64,000 bases of DNA from Rubrivirga sp. SAORIC476 (GCF_002283555.1 NZ_MVOI01000012.1:3931-67930); one strand, 5' to 3'. Positions 33,458 to 41,928 are shown, numbered from the stretch's first letter. Made by a program: numbers and translations. Notes: a model not told the origin generated them from the letters alone.

Positions 33458-34972
33458 GTGGACAAAGCGCGCGACCACTGCGGCATCTTCGGCGTGTTCA
33501 ACCACCCCGACGCTGCCCGGCTGAGCTACTTCGGCCTGCACGCCCTGCAACACCGCGGGCAGGAGTCGGCGGGCATCGTGACGAGCGTCTACGACGAGAC
33601 GAAGGGCCGCCGCGTCATGCCGGTGCTGAAGGACTTCGGGCTCGTCTTGGACGTGTTCACCGACAAGGCCCGCTTCGACGACACGCTGGTCGGCGACGCG
33701 GCCATCGGGCACACGCGCTACTCCACCTCGGGGAGCGCCACCAACCCGGCCAACATCCAGCCGTTCGTGGCGCACGACCGGGAGGGCCACTTTGCGCTCG
33801 CCCACAATGGCAACCTGTCCAACGCTCGGGCGCTTCGCGAGCGGCTCGTCGAGCGCGGGACGCTGTTCAGTTCGTCGTCGGACACGGAGTTGATCCTGCA
33901 CCTCGCCGCGCAGAGCCAGCAGGAAGGCCCGGTCGCCCGCATCGTGGACGCGCTGCACGAGTGCCAGGGCGCCTTCTCCCTCGTCATCCTGACGGACGAC
34001 GCGCTGATCGCGGCCCGCGACCCGAACGGCTTCCGCCCGCTCGCGCTCGGCACGCTGCCCGCCACCGATGGCCGCGAGCACCCGGCCTGGGTGGTCGCCT
34101 CGGAGTCGTGCGCGTTCGACATCATCGGGGCCGAGTACGTCCGCGACATCGAGCCGGGCGAGATCCTGGTGATCGACCGCGAGGGCGTCCAGCGCGTGGC
34201 CGAGGGCGGCGACTTCAACGGCGTCTGCATGCCGCGGCCGCACGGCGTCAGCCAGTGCGTGTTCGAGTACGTCTACTTCTCCCGCCCGGACTCGAAGGTG
34301 TTCGGGACGACCGTCGACAAAGTGCGCCGCAAGATGGGCAAGCGCCTCGCGCACGACGCGCCGGTGCCGTTCGTGGCCAAGGGCGAGGGCAAGCGGCCCA
34401 TCGTGATGTCCGTGCCGGACTCGTCCAACACGGCAGCCATCGGCTACGTCTCGGAGTCCAACAAGATGGGCAACCGGTGCAAGCTGGACATCGGCCTGAT
34501 CCGCAACCACTACGTCGGGCGGACCTTCATCTCGCCGGGGCAGTCGAGCCGCGAGCAACGCGTGCGGACCAAGTTCAACCCGGTCGCGGGCGTCTTGAAG
34601 GACCGGATTGTGGTGATGGTAGACGACTCGATCGTGCGCGGCACGACGGCGCAGGCGCTCGTCAAAATGGTGCGCGAGGCGGGCGCGGCTGAGGTCCACT
34701 TCCGCTCTGCCAGCCCGCCGGTCCGCTGGCCGTGCTTCTACGGCATGGACTTCCCGTCGCGCGAGGAGCTCGCCGCCAATAAGCACGGCGCCGTCGACAA
34801 GATCGCCGAGTGGCTGGGGGTAGACTCGCTGGGCTACCTCTCCGTGGAGGGGATGCTGGCGGCCGTCGAGGAGGCGCACGAGACGCGCGAGCGCTACTGC
34901 CACGCGTGCTTCTCGGGCGAGTACCCGGTGCCGATCGAGACGGGCGTGGTCAAGGAAGAGAACGACTGGTAG
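33458..34972 (+). CDS. purF: Amidophosphoribosyltransferase
   Basis: This 504-residue enzyme catalyses the first committed step of purine synthesis (PRPP plus glutamine to phosphoribosylamine). It starts at GTG (MDKARDHCGIFGVFNH). Cys8 would be the N-terminal nucleophile after removal of a 7-residue propeptide. The glutaminase domain (CGIFGVF...ALQHRGQESAGI...HNGNLSNA) is followed by the phosphoribosyltransferase domain, with PRPP loop VVMVDDSIVRGTT. Cys residues in GVCMPRPH, WPCFYGMD and RYCHACFSGEYP match the Fe-S-cluster-bearing Bacillus-type enzyme. Convergent with the orphan gene at 35015. Confidence 0.97.
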   Translation: MDKARDHCGIFGVFNHPDAARLSYFGLHALQHRGQESAGIVTSVYDETKGRRVMPVLKDFGLVLDVFTDKARFDDTLVGDAAIGHTRYSTSGSATNPANIQPFVAHDREGHFALAHNGNLSNARALRERLVERGTLFSSSSDTELILHLAAQSQQEGPVARIVDALHECQGAFSLVILTDDALIAARDPNGFRPLALGTLPATDGREHPAWVVASESCAFDIIGAEYVRDIEPGEILVIDREGVQRVAEGGDFNGVCMPRPHGVSQCVFEYVYFSRPDSKVFGTTVDKVRRKMGKRLAHDAPVPFVAKGEGKRPIVMSVPDSSNTAAIGYVSESNKMGNRCKLDIGLIRNHYVGRTFISPGQSSREQRVRTKFNPVAGVLKDRIVVMVDDSIVRGTTAQALVKMVREAGAAEVHFRSASPPVRWPCFYGMDFPSREELAANKHGAVDKIAEWLGVDSLGYLSVEGMLAAVEEAHETRERYCHACFSGEYPVPIETGVVKEENDW

Positions 34973-35003
34973 CCGCTCCGCCTCGGTGCGGAGTCGGAGC
35001 GGC
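34972..35003. terminator. Hairpin between purF and the convergent orphan gene
   Basis: GCCGCTCCG (34972-34980) pairs with CGGAGCGGC (34995-35003). It begins on the last base of the purF stop codon and may serve both convergent genes. No T tract. Confidence 0.5.
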
Positions 35004-35014
35004 CCCGGCCTCGC

Positions 35015-35434
35015 TCAGCTCCCCTGGCGGAGGTAGAAGCTGATGGCCGTCCAGCTCGGCTTGAGCCGGATGCTGTCGCTTTCCTGCTCCACCTCGATGG
35101 TGGTGCTGGCATCCCCCTTTTTCTTGAAGGTGATGGTGCTGCCCGCGCCCGAACAGCTGGCCTCGAACGTGTTGTGGCTCGCCTGGCTCCCCGTCACCTT
35201 CACGTCGACGGACCAGTCGTCCGACGCCTTGTCGAGCGTGACCGTCCAGTCCCCCGAGCCCGCGTGATAGTCGTACGATCCGCTCCCCGCGAAGTGATCG
35301 GAGGTGTAGTCGGTGACGTGTCCCGACCCGACTTTGATGTCGTCGTCGGAGATCCGAACCTCGCATTTCGCGTCGATCGAGCTCCCGGTCGGGAAGGCGT
35401 TGTCGGGTGGGTTGACGTGCTTGAGATCACACAT
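35015..35434 (-). CDS. Orphan small protein, Ser/Asp/Lys-rich
   Basis: This 139-residue protein begins MCDLKHVNPPDNAFPTGSSID. It lacks a signal peptide and has no membrane segment. It alternates short beta-like stretches with polar turns (VKVGSGHVTDYTSD, GSYDYHAGSGDWTVTLDKASDDW) and ends in SWTAISFYLRQGS. Composition is unlike the Ala/Leu/Arg-rich neighbours, with many Ser, Asp, Lys and His. I recognise no family. The all-beta, amphipathic pattern would suit a lectin- or pore-toxin-like sandwich, but this is only a guess. ATG 35434 is chosen because the sequence upstream in frame turns into low-complexity. Confidence 0.65.
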   Translation of the reverse strand: MCDLKHVNPPDNAFPTGSSIDAKCEVRISDDDIKVGSGHVTDYTSDHFAGSGSYDYHAGSGDWTVTLDKASDDWSVDVKVTGSQASHNTFEASCSGAGSTITFKKKGDASTTIEVEQESDSIRLKPSWTAISFYLRQGS

Positions 35435-35662
35435 GGTCGCTTGGCGGTTGGTGAGGTGTGCACCCGGGACGGAGCGTGGCACGCTGGACGCCGCCGGATC
35501 AGAGAACGGGTGACCCGAGTCGGTGGAGCAGGCCACGCCGCGACGATGCGAGACGCACGGGGCCGAGGCCCAAAGCTGCCGATCGAGCTGATGCCAACGT
35601 ATCGACCCGCCCGCTCGCCTCAACCCTATGATTACACGACTTAACTCACCAGTCCCGATCTC

Positions 35663-36214
35663 ATGAGAACACCCGAGTCCGCGCCCCTCCCCGATGCAGT
35701 CGTCTTCATCGCCGCCAGCGTCGACGGCTACATCGCCCGCCTCGACGGCTCCCTCGACTGGCTCCCCGAGGCAGACCCGCAAGAGGATTACGGGTACGCC
35801 ACGTTCATGGCGACCGTAGACGCCCTCGTGATGGGCCGCAAGACCTACGAGGTCGTCCGCGGGTTCGGGGGCGACTGGCCGTATGCCGGGACGCCGGTGG
35901 TCGTGCTGAGCCATGGCCAGCCGATCCTCCCCGAGGGCGCCGAGGTCGAGGTACTGGCGCTCTCCCCTGCCGACGTGCTGGCCGTTCTCGGCGCCCGCGG
36001 CGCCCGCCGCGTCTATGTGGACGGCGGGCAGACCCTCCAGGCGTTTCTTCGCGCCGGGCTCGTCCGCGAGCTCACTGTGACCCGGATTCCGGTCCTGCTC
36101 GGCGATGGCATTCCGCTCTTCGGCTCCCTCCCGGCCGATGTGGCGCTGACGCACGTCGAGACACAGTCCTTCTCGTCGGGACTCGTCCAGAGTCGCTACC
36201 GGATCGATGGCTGA
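35663..36214 (+). CDS. Dihydrofolate reductase family protein (RibD C-terminal fold)
   Basis: This 183-residue reductase-fold protein has VVFIAASVDGYIARLDGSLDWLPEADP at the N-terminus, VDALVMGRKTYEVVRGFG in the NADPH region, and RRVYVDGGQTLQAFLRAGLVRELTVTRIPVLLGDGIPLF at the end. This is the typical pattern of the YwjB/YyaP branch of bifunctional deaminase-reductase C-terminal domains. Substrate is unknown; it is not the folate enzyme FolA. It stands alone between the orphan and the DUF5916 gene. Confidence 0.88.
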   Translation: MRTPESAPLPDAVVFIAASVDGYIARLDGSLDWLPEADPQEDYGYATFMATVDALVMGRKTYEVVRGFGGDWPYAGTPVVVLSHGQPILPEGAEVEVLALSPADVLAVLGARGARRVYVDGGQTLQAFLRAGLVRELTVTRIPVLLGDGIPLFGSLPADVALTHVETQSFSSGLVQSRYRIDG

Positions 36215-36302
36215 CAGGAGGCAGGCCTCCGCATGAGCAGCCCGGCGTGGCCGATGGGGCGGGAATCAGGACGCGGCCGGTCGGCGGTCGAGGCTCCGCC
36301 GG

Positions 36303-36309
36303 TAGCTTG
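36303..36309 (+). promoter_or_regulatory. Putative -7 element TAGCTTG for DUF5916 gene
   Basis: TAGCTTG, 23 nt before ATG 36333. The leader between them is C-rich (CCACCCCACCCCC) with no Shine-Dalgarno. Confidence 0.5.
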
Positions 36310-36332
36310 CTCCACCCCACCCCCGGCCGTCC

Positions 36333-38546
36333 ATGTTCAGGCTCCTGCTGGCGCTCGCCCTCGCCGCCCCGCTCGCCGCCCAGCCGAGCGCTCCGACGGA
36401 CCCCGCCTCGGTCCCCCCGCCGACCGACCGAGAGGTCGCGGCCGTCTTCACCGACGAGCCTCCCCGCGTCGACGGCCACCTCGACGAACTGCTCTGGGAC
36501 CGCATCGAGCCCGTCCGCACGTTCACGCAGGTCTGGCCCGACACCGGCGAGCCGTCCACTGAGGCCACCGAAGTCCGGATCGCCTACGACCGCGACAACC
36601 TCTACTTCGCGTTCACCAACCTCGACGCCAACCCGGAGCTGATCCGCGCGAAGAACCTGGAGCGCGGCGGGCGCAACGACCGCGACGACCACGTCTACAT
36701 CGGCCTCGACACGTACCGCGACGGCCGCAACGCGTACCTCTTCGAGATGAACGCGCTCGGCACCCAGGACGACGCGACGGTCACGGACGAGGGCCTAACC
36801 ATCGACAGCTTCTCGTGGGACGCGGTCTACCGCTCGGAGACCGTCATCGACGACCGGGGCTGGACGATGGAAGTCGCCATCCCCTTCCGTCAGCTCCGCT
36901 TCCCCGAGGGGGACGACCTGTCGTTCGGGCTCATGCTCTCACGCATGATCAACCGCAAGAACGAGCGCGTGATGTGGCCGGAGATCGGCCTGGACCGCGG
37001 CAGCAGCTTCGCCGCCCTCGCCACGGTCTCCCAGTACGGCGTGCTGACCGGCCTCCGCGGCATCGCCCGCGGGCGCAACATCGAGATCAAGCCGTACGGC
37101 ATCACTGGCGGCCAGCAGTCGCGCCCGGACCTGGCCACCACCACCCCGACGCCCGACGTCTCGGCCGACGCGGGGGTCGACATCAAGTACGGCATCACCT
37201 CCAACCTGACCCTGGACCTGACCGTCAACACCGACTTTGCGCAGGTCGAGGCGGACAACGTGCAGGTCAACCTGAGCCGCTTCAGCCTCTTCTTCCCCGA
37301 GAAGCGGGAGTTCTTCCTCGAACGGTCGGGGCTCTTCGAGCACGGCGCTCCGCGGCAGGCACAGACCTTCTTCTCGCGGCGGATCGGGCTGAACGAAGAC
37401 ATCCTGGCGGGCGTCCGCGTGACCGGACAGCTCGGACCGGTGTCGGTCGGTGCACTCAACATCGAGACCGGCCCCGGCATGGGCGACCTCTTCGGCGGGC
37501 AGTCGACCAACAACACGGTCGTCCGCGCGCGCGCCGATGTGCTGCCGCGAGCGACGGTCGGCGGCATCGTGACGAACCTGGAGGCACCGGGCCGCAGCAA
37601 CCAGGCGGCGGGCGTCGACGGGCAAGTCAGGTTCGGCGCCAACAGCCTCGTCGAGGGCTGGGTGACCCAGGTCTGGGACTCCGACGACGCCCTCTCGAGT
37701 GCAGCGGGGCAGTTCACGACCCAGCTCGGCACCGACAAGGCCGCTGTCGCGGCGAGCTACACGAGCATTGGCTCGACCTACGCACCGGCCCTCGGGTTCG
37801 TCCGCCGGCAGGACCAGCGGGCCGTGACCGTCAACAGCGTGTACCGGCCGCTCGTCACGTGGTCGGCGCTCCCCATTCTGCGGCGCGTGGTGGCGGAGGC
37901 CGCCGGGTCCACGATCTCCGGGCAGGACGGCGACCTCCAGTCCAACTCGCTCGCCGCCGCCCTCACCGCCGACCTCTACCGCCGAGACCGCGTGTCGCTC
38001 GGCATCGAGCGCCAGTTCGAGCGGCTCGAGGACCCGTTCACGCTCCGCGACGGTGAGACGGTTGTCCCTGGCGACTACACGTTTGTGCAGGCGTCCCTCA
38101 GCGGCGAGACCGATTCGAGCCGCCCGATCTTCGCCTCCGCCTCGGCGTCGACCGGCGGCTTCTTCAGCGGCGACCGCACCGACCTCGGGGTCAACGTGGG
38201 CTGGCGCCAGTCGCAGCACCTCGTGCTGGAGGGCGGGCTCGACCACACCATCATCGACCTCGGCAACGGCAACTTCACGACGACCATCGGCTCGCTCTCG
38301 GCGCTCACGGCCTTCTCGCGCGAGCTGTTCGGGCGCACGCTCGTCCAGTACGACAACGTCTCGCGCCAGCTCCGCGTCAACGTCCGCCTCAACTGGATCC
38401 ACACGCCGGGCAGCGACCTGTTCGTGGTGTTCAACACCGCGTACGGCTTCATCGACGAGGGCGAGGACCCGTTCGACCCACGCCGGACCGTCGTCCTCCG
38501 CGACCGCGTCGCCGTGGTCAAGATGACGTATCTGGTACTGATCTAG
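36333..38546 (+). CDS. DUF5916 outer-membrane protein with CBM9-like N-terminal domain
   Basis: This 737-residue protein has signal peptide MFRLLLALALAAPLAAQ. The CBM9-like domain (about 40-210; PPRVDGHLDELLWDRIEPVRTFTQ...IAYDRDNLYFAFTNLD) is followed by a long beta-rich DUF5916 region. The region shows the family hallmark FFPEKREFFLERSGLFEHG at about 325-345. The rest is amphipathic strands in the manner of a beta-barrel, ending in the hydrophobic/aromatic strand VAVVKMTYLVLI. It is probably an outer-membrane protein for binding or uptake of carbohydrate. The last 29 bp overlap the convergent glycosyltransferase gene. Confidence 0.88.
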   Translation: MFRLLLALALAAPLAAQPSAPTDPASVPPPTDREVAAVFTDEPPRVDGHLDELLWDRIEPVRTFTQVWPDTGEPSTEATEVRIAYDRDNLYFAFTNLDANPELIRAKNLERGGRNDRDDHVYIGLDTYRDGRNAYLFEMNALGTQDDATVTDEGLTIDSFSWDAVYRSETVIDDRGWTMEVAIPFRQLRFPEGDDLSFGLMLSRMINRKNERVMWPEIGLDRGSSFAALATVSQYGVLTGLRGIARGRNIEIKPYGITGGQQSRPDLATTTPTPDVSADAGVDIKYGITSNLTLDLTVNTDFAQVEADNVQVNLSRFSLFFPEKREFFLERSGLFEHGAPRQAQTFFSRRIGLNEDILAGVRVTGQLGPVSVGALNIETGPGMGDLFGGQSTNNTVVRARADVLPRATVGGIVTNLEAPGRSNQAAGVDGQVRFGANSLVEGWVTQVWDSDDALSSAAGQFTTQLGTDKAAVAASYTSIGSTYAPALGFVRRQDQRAVTVNSVYRPLVTWSALPILRRVVAEAAGSTISGQDGDLQSNSLAAALTADLYRRDRVSLGIERQFERLEDPFTLRDGETVVPGDYTFVQASLSGETDSSRPIFASASASTGGFFSGDRTDLGVNVGWRQSQHLVLEGGLDHTIIDLGNGNFTTTIGSLSALTAFSRELFGRTLVQYDNVSRQLRVNVRLNWIHTPGSDLFVVFNTAYGFIDEGEDPFDPRRTVVLRDRVAVVKMTYLVLI

Positions 38547-39627
38547 GCGGACGCGCGCCCGATGTGGTCGGGACCGGCGGGGACAGCACTCTCTCGATGG
38601 CGCCGAGCGCGTCCCCGAGCCCGTCTGCACCGCCCAGCTGCCCTGAGAGTGCACCCGCCTCGGCGAGGAAGTCGGCGATGTGGGTGGCGCGCAGCGTGCG
38701 GTACACGGCACGGCCCCGGCCCATCCGCTCCAGGTAGGCCGCGTTCAGCCCCTGCTCGTAGATGCCCCGGTTCGGGACCGCGAGGATCGGCTTGCCGAGG
38801 TGGAGCGCTTCACTGAGCAGCGTGAAGCCTGCCGTGCAGACCAGCGCGCGGCACGACCCGAGGTCGGCGAGAAACGCGTCGCCGGAGGGCGGTCGGAAGG
38901 TGACGTTCGGCGGCCCGTCCACCACGCCGACGCCGTAGACCACGAATCGGGCATCGACCTTCGCCAGCGTGCGGGCCAGTCCTGCGGCCCCGGTCGACCC
39001 GTTGACGTAGACGAGGACGTGCTCGCCGTCGGTCGGCGTCAGCGCGCGGACCTCGGGGCGCAGGATCGGCGCCAGGTAGGTCGCCCGGCTCGGGTCGCGC
39101 AGCGGCGGGCGGAAGAACGTGGTGATGAGCCGTCGCGCGGGGTCGGGCGCCACGATCGACTGCACGGCCCGACTGGCGACGAACGCACTGAACGTGTTGA
39201 AGGGGCTCCCCTCCGGCGCCTCGGTCACCGCCTCGGTCACGACCTGCTGGTGATCGAGGCTGACCACCGGGATGCCGAGGCGGGATGCTGCGCGGTGAGC
39301 GTAGCGGTCGAAATCGGACACGACGAGGTCGGGCGCGAGACGTTCGATGTCCGTGGCGAGGCGACGGACGATGAGCGGGGACCCGAACACGGCGGCGGCA
39401 TTGCGGAAGCCGGTCGTAAGCAGCAGCAGCCGGTTTCGCCACATGACCTGTCGGAGCGTCGGCGCGGGGAGCACGGGCTCGCCGAGAGACTCCAGCACTG
39501 CACGCGCCGTCCCTCCTCCACAGAACGTGACCTCGTGGCCTCGCGCCCGCAGGCCGTGCGCGACCGCCAGCCCACGCGACGTGTGCCCCCGGCCCTGGCC
39601 GCTCAGCGCGTACAGGATGCGAGCCAT
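38518..39627 (-). CDS. Glycosyltransferase, MJ1255/VC2487-like (GT-B fold)
   Basis: This 369-residue protein begins MARILYALSGQGRGHTSRG, the donor/acceptor cleft loop typical of MurG-like and MJ1255-family glycosyltransferases. A hydrophobic middle (RQVMWRNRLLLLTTGFRN) is followed by a C-terminal nucleotide-sugar binding half with VLVYVNGSTG and VCTAGFTLLSEALHLGKPILAVPNRGIYEQGLNAAYLERMG. In related proteins this half includes the Glu that contacts the sugar. Substrate unknown. It overlaps the DUF5916 gene tail-to-tail by 29 bp. Confidence 0.85.
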   Translation of the reverse strand: MARILYALSGQGRGHTSRGLAVAHGLRARGHEVTFCGGGTARAVLESLGEPVLPAPTLRQVMWRNRLLLLTTGFRNAAAVFGSPLIVRRLATDIERLAPDLVVSDFDRYAHRAASRLGIPVVSLDHQQVVTEAVTEAPEGSPFNTFSAFVASRAVQSIVAPDPARRLITTFFRPPLRDPSRATYLAPILRPEVRALTPTDGEHVLVYVNGSTGAAGLARTLAKVDARFVVYGVGVVDGPPNVTFRPPSGDAFLADLGSCRALVCTAGFTLLSEALHLGKPILAVPNRGIYEQGLNAAYLERMGRGRAVYRTLRATHIADFLAEAGALSGQLGGADGLGDALGAIERVLSPPVPTTSGARPPRSVPDTSS

Positions 39628-39962
39628 GGGCTAGGCCTGCACCGGAGACATGCCCACGAGCACCGCCCTCACGGAGTCCAGATCCTGGTGACGAGGGGGG
39701 GCGGGCATGACGAGAGCAGCTCTGGAAACGGACGCGGGGACATCGAAGCAGGTGCCCGTCCATCGGACGACTCGGCACGTGAACCTCGCGAGGCCGACGG
39801 AAAGCTACGCGACCAGGCCGCGCGAGCGAGCAGACCCCACCGAGCCGCTAACCCACCATGACGGCCCGGAGACGGGCGGGGGCATCGTGGTCCACCCGAT
39901 GTACACCGTCGGCCACCCGTACCTGAACACCTTCGACAGCGGGGCGCTTCTGCACGTCGTAG
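39628..39962. other. Intergenic region with one weak ORF
   Basis: These 335 bp separate two minus-strand genes. A minus-strand TAGCTTTC (RC of 39799-39806) could be a distant -7 element for the glycosyltransferase. A plus-strand open frame crosses the region and contains a protein-like stretch (GGGIVVHPMYTVGHPYLNTF). It lacks a good start and runs into the antisense of the phosphatase gene, so I do not call it. Confidence 0.4.
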
Positions 39963-40748
39963 TCAGGCCCCGGCCGCCGCGTCCTCGTCGGGCTGGGCGG
40001 CCGGGTCGGCACTGCCTCTGCCCCCGTCCGGCGAGAGAACGCCGACGATGTCGGAGGTCGTGGCCAGGATGAGGCAAGCGCCCTCACGCCGAAGCTCGTC
40101 CTCGGTTCCGAATCCGCACAGCACCCCGACGGCCTGCGCCCCCCCCGCGCGGGCCGCCTGCATGTCGACCGTCGTGTCCCCGATGACGAGGCAGCGCTCT
40201 GGCTCGACCCCCATCGCCTCGGCGGCGAAGTAGAGCGGGTCCGGGAAGGGCTTCATCTGGGGCGTCGTCTGCGCGCCCGCGACGGCGGTAAAACAGTCCT
40301 GCACGCCGTGGTGCTCCAGGAACGCCCGGATGCGCCCTTCCTCACCCGTCGAGATTGCGCTGATCGGGTACCGGTCGCAGAGCTGGTGCAGCATCTCGGC
40401 GACGCCCGGTACCATGTCGTGGAAGTCCTCGTCTGCCGCATCCACCGGGTGCAGTTCCGAGCGGTCGCGCTGCCCGCGCACTCGTCCCAGGAGCCCCCCG
40501 ATGACGCGCTTGGCTGCCGAGAGCTCGTCGTCGAGGCCGAGGCGGTCGAGCGCTCCGTACGCCGTGTTGACCGGTGTCTCGGCCCCCATCACGAGCCGTC
40601 GGGCCAGTTCTGTGGCACGCCGGCCGCTGATCAGCGGAACGGCGTCCAACACGGCAGCGATCTGAGCGACGAGATGGTCGTCGGTGTCGGAGAGCGTACC
40701 GTCGACATCGAACACGAGAGCGTCGACGCGGGAGAGGTCGAGGGACAT
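39963..40748 (-). CDS. HAD-superfamily phosphatase (subfamily IA)
   Basis: This 261-residue hydrolase has motif I ALVFDVDGTLSDTDDH (nucleophile Asp in DVDGT), motif II ISAISTGEEG, Lys of motif III in QMKPFPDP, and motif IV VIGDTTVDMQAARAGGAQAVGVLCGFG. An alpha-helical cap lies between motifs I and II. It is phosphoglycolate phosphatase-like, but substrate cannot be assigned. A longer frame exists upstream; ATG 40748 is preferred because MSLDLSRVDALVFD matches family length. A Pro/Asp/Ala-rich tail ends the protein. Confidence 0.88.
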   Translation of the reverse strand: MSLDLSRVDALVFDVDGTLSDTDDHLVAQIAAVLDAVPLISGRRATELARRLVMGAETPVNTAYGALDRLGLDDELSAAKRVIGGLLGRVRGQRDRSELHPVDAADEDFHDMVPGVAEMLHQLCDRYPISAISTGEEGRIRAFLEHHGVQDCFTAVAGAQTTPQMKPFPDPLYFAAEAMGVEPERCLVIGDTTVDMQAARAGGAQAVGVLCGFGTEDELRREGACLILATTSDIVGVLSPDGGRGSADPAAQPDEDAAAGA

Positions 40749-40953
40749 CAGGAAGCGGGAATCGGAGGGAAAGGACTCGTGGAAGCCCGAACCCCGCGTC
40801 CTGTTTCCGAACTCAACGGTCGCGCGCTCCCACCAGAGCTCCCGCGCGACCTTCCGGTGCAGACACCCCGAGCGGACCACAGACTCGAGAATTCAAGCGC
40901 CGGGATTCACCCTGGGTGCCTCGCAATAGGCAAATCCACGGGAATGGTCCAGA

Positions 40954-40969
40954 CACGTGTCGACACGTG
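40954..40969. promoter_or_regulatory. Perfect 16-bp palindrome CACGTGTCGACACGTG
   Basis: The sequence is identical to its reverse complement and lies roughly midway between two divergent genes. It is a plausible dimeric repressor or activator site. Confidence 0.5.
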
Positions 40970-41071
40970 GCGATGGGGTCGCCTCCGTGGGGTGACGGCA
41001 GTCGGTCGCAGTGGGAAACTTCTGCTTGACGAGGTTTCTTTGGACCACGCAGACTTTTCGGGCACAACAGA

Positions 41072-41104
41072 TTGCACCACCGGCTTCATGTCCGCTACAT
41101 TCTG
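41072..41104 (+). promoter_or_regulatory. Promoter TTG-N21-TACATTCTG for the 25-residue peptide
   Basis: TTG (41072-41074) and TACATTCTG (41096-41104) are separated by 21 bp, close to the Bacteroidota TTTG-N19-TAnnTTTG pattern. It is the best plus-strand promoter match in the window. Confidence 0.6.
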
Positions 41105-41186
41105 CCAGGGTCAAGTTCCCGCTGTTGATAACTTTCTGCGGCTCGGGCGACACCCTCCGTCCCCCCTCACCACCACCCCCGCTCGG

Positions 41187-41264
41187 ATGAACCGCCTCAT
41201 CCCGACGATGTCCATCGCCGCCGCCCTGGTCGGCATCGGCGTCTACGTCGTGTTCCTGTTCTAG
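41187..41264 (+). CDS. 25-residue single-span membrane peptide
   Basis: The small gene encodes MNRLIPTMSIAAALVGIG followed by VYVVFLF and a TAG stop. The peptide is one membrane helix preceded by a single positive charge, so it likely inserts in the inner membrane. Support for a real gene comes from the setting: a good promoter 82 nt upstream, a C-rich leader like that of neighbouring genes, and a very strong terminator starting 19 bp after the stop. Function unknown; small hydrophobic partners of membrane complexes (for example oxidase accessory peptides) have this form. Confidence 0.6.
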   Translation: MNRLIPTMSIAAALVGIGVYVVFLF

Positions 41265-41283
41265 ACGGCCTGCCGTCTGGTGT

Positions 41284-41328
41284 GCGAGCGCCGCCCGGGA
41301 TTCGTCCCCGGCGGCGCTCGCGTCTTTT
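41284..41328 (+). terminator. Strong Rho-independent terminator
   Basis: A 12-bp perfect stem, GCGAGCGCCGCC with GGCGGCGCTCGC (41310-41321), has an inner GGG/CCC extension and is followed by GTCTTTT. It ends the transcript of the 25-residue peptide. Confidence 0.88.
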
Positions 41329-41340
41329 CGGGGGTCTCGG

Positions 41341-41928
41341 CTAGCCCGCCGCTGCCGCCACCTCGTAGACGGTGACGGGCCCGCCCGAGGCCGGGTCGAA
41401 CCGGCAGCCCGCCTCGACGCCCACGGCAGCTAGCGCCCCCGCATCGAGGTCACCTCCGTCCACCTCGGCCCAGCGCGCGTGCATGGCACCGAGCGCGAAC
41501 GGTGCGCCGGAGCCCATCGCCCAGAAGCGCGAGAACTCGTGGACCTCGCGCATGTCATACACGCCGAAGATGCCCGTCGGCGCGGCGATCAGAAGCGACA
41601 CCTGCGTGCTCTCGTACGGGTCCCCCTCCTGCTCGGTGTCTGGGTTGAGGTAATACTCCTCCTTGAGGACCGGGTGCAGCGCGCGGAACGTCTCGAAGAT
41701 GCCACGGCGCGAGCTGAGGTCGGCCTCCTCGAACCGCTCCAACGCGTCCTGGATCACCAGGTGGTGCGCCGTGTAGCCGACGACGCCGACGAACGCGTCG
41801 CCCACCGCGATGACCTTCTCCCCGGCCGCGTCGAGGTCGGGCGGCAGGCGGAGGTCGTTGAACGTGGTCAGCGCGTCCGAGGCAATGGCGATGCCGGACG
41901 GCGTGCGGGTGACAGTGAGGGTGGACAT
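41341..41928 (-). CDS. Proteasome-like Ntn-hydrolase-fold protein
   Basis: This 195-residue protein begins MSTLTVTRTPSGIAIASDALTTFNDLR. GIAIASDAL corresponds to the GVVxAaDxR segment of proteasome/HslV beta subunits. It continues with EKVIAVGDAFVGVVGYTAHHLVIQDALERF, ending in FWAMGSGAPFALGAM and VEAGCRFDPASGG. The layout is that of an Ntn hydrolase. A mature N-terminal Thr would need Met-Ser removal (Thr3) or cleavage elsewhere, so activity is uncertain. A 7-bp inverted repeat (GTACGAG/CTCGTAC, 41941-41971) lies in the 50-bp gap upstream, after mgtE. Partner ATPases are not in the window. Confidence 0.72.
   Translation of the reverse strand: MSTLTVTRTPSGIAIASDALTTFNDLRLPPDLDAAGEKVIAVGDAFVGVVGYTAHHLVIQDALERFEEADLSSRRGIFETFRALHPVLKEEYYLNPDTEQEGDPYESTQVSLLIAAPTGIFGVYDMREVHEFSRFWAMGSGAPFALGAMHARWAEVDGGDLDAGALAAVGVEAGCRFDPASGGPVTVYEVAAAAG

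Larger units (their letters stand above)
40749..41186. other. Intergenic region with palindrome and promoter
   Basis: These 438 bp separate the phosphatase from the 25-residue membrane peptide. They hold a perfect 16-bp palindrome at 40954, a lower-GC stretch around 41015-41135 with T-runs, a well-formed promoter at 41072-41104 and an 82-nt leader. No protein family is recognised. A small RNA or regulatory leader is possible. Confidence 0.5.

Noticed and set aside
39707-40072. A plus-strand 121-codon frame with a protein-like stretch between two minus-strand genes
   Set aside because: No promoter or sensible start, most of the translation is Arg/Pro-rich, and its end overlaps the phosphatase gene antisense.
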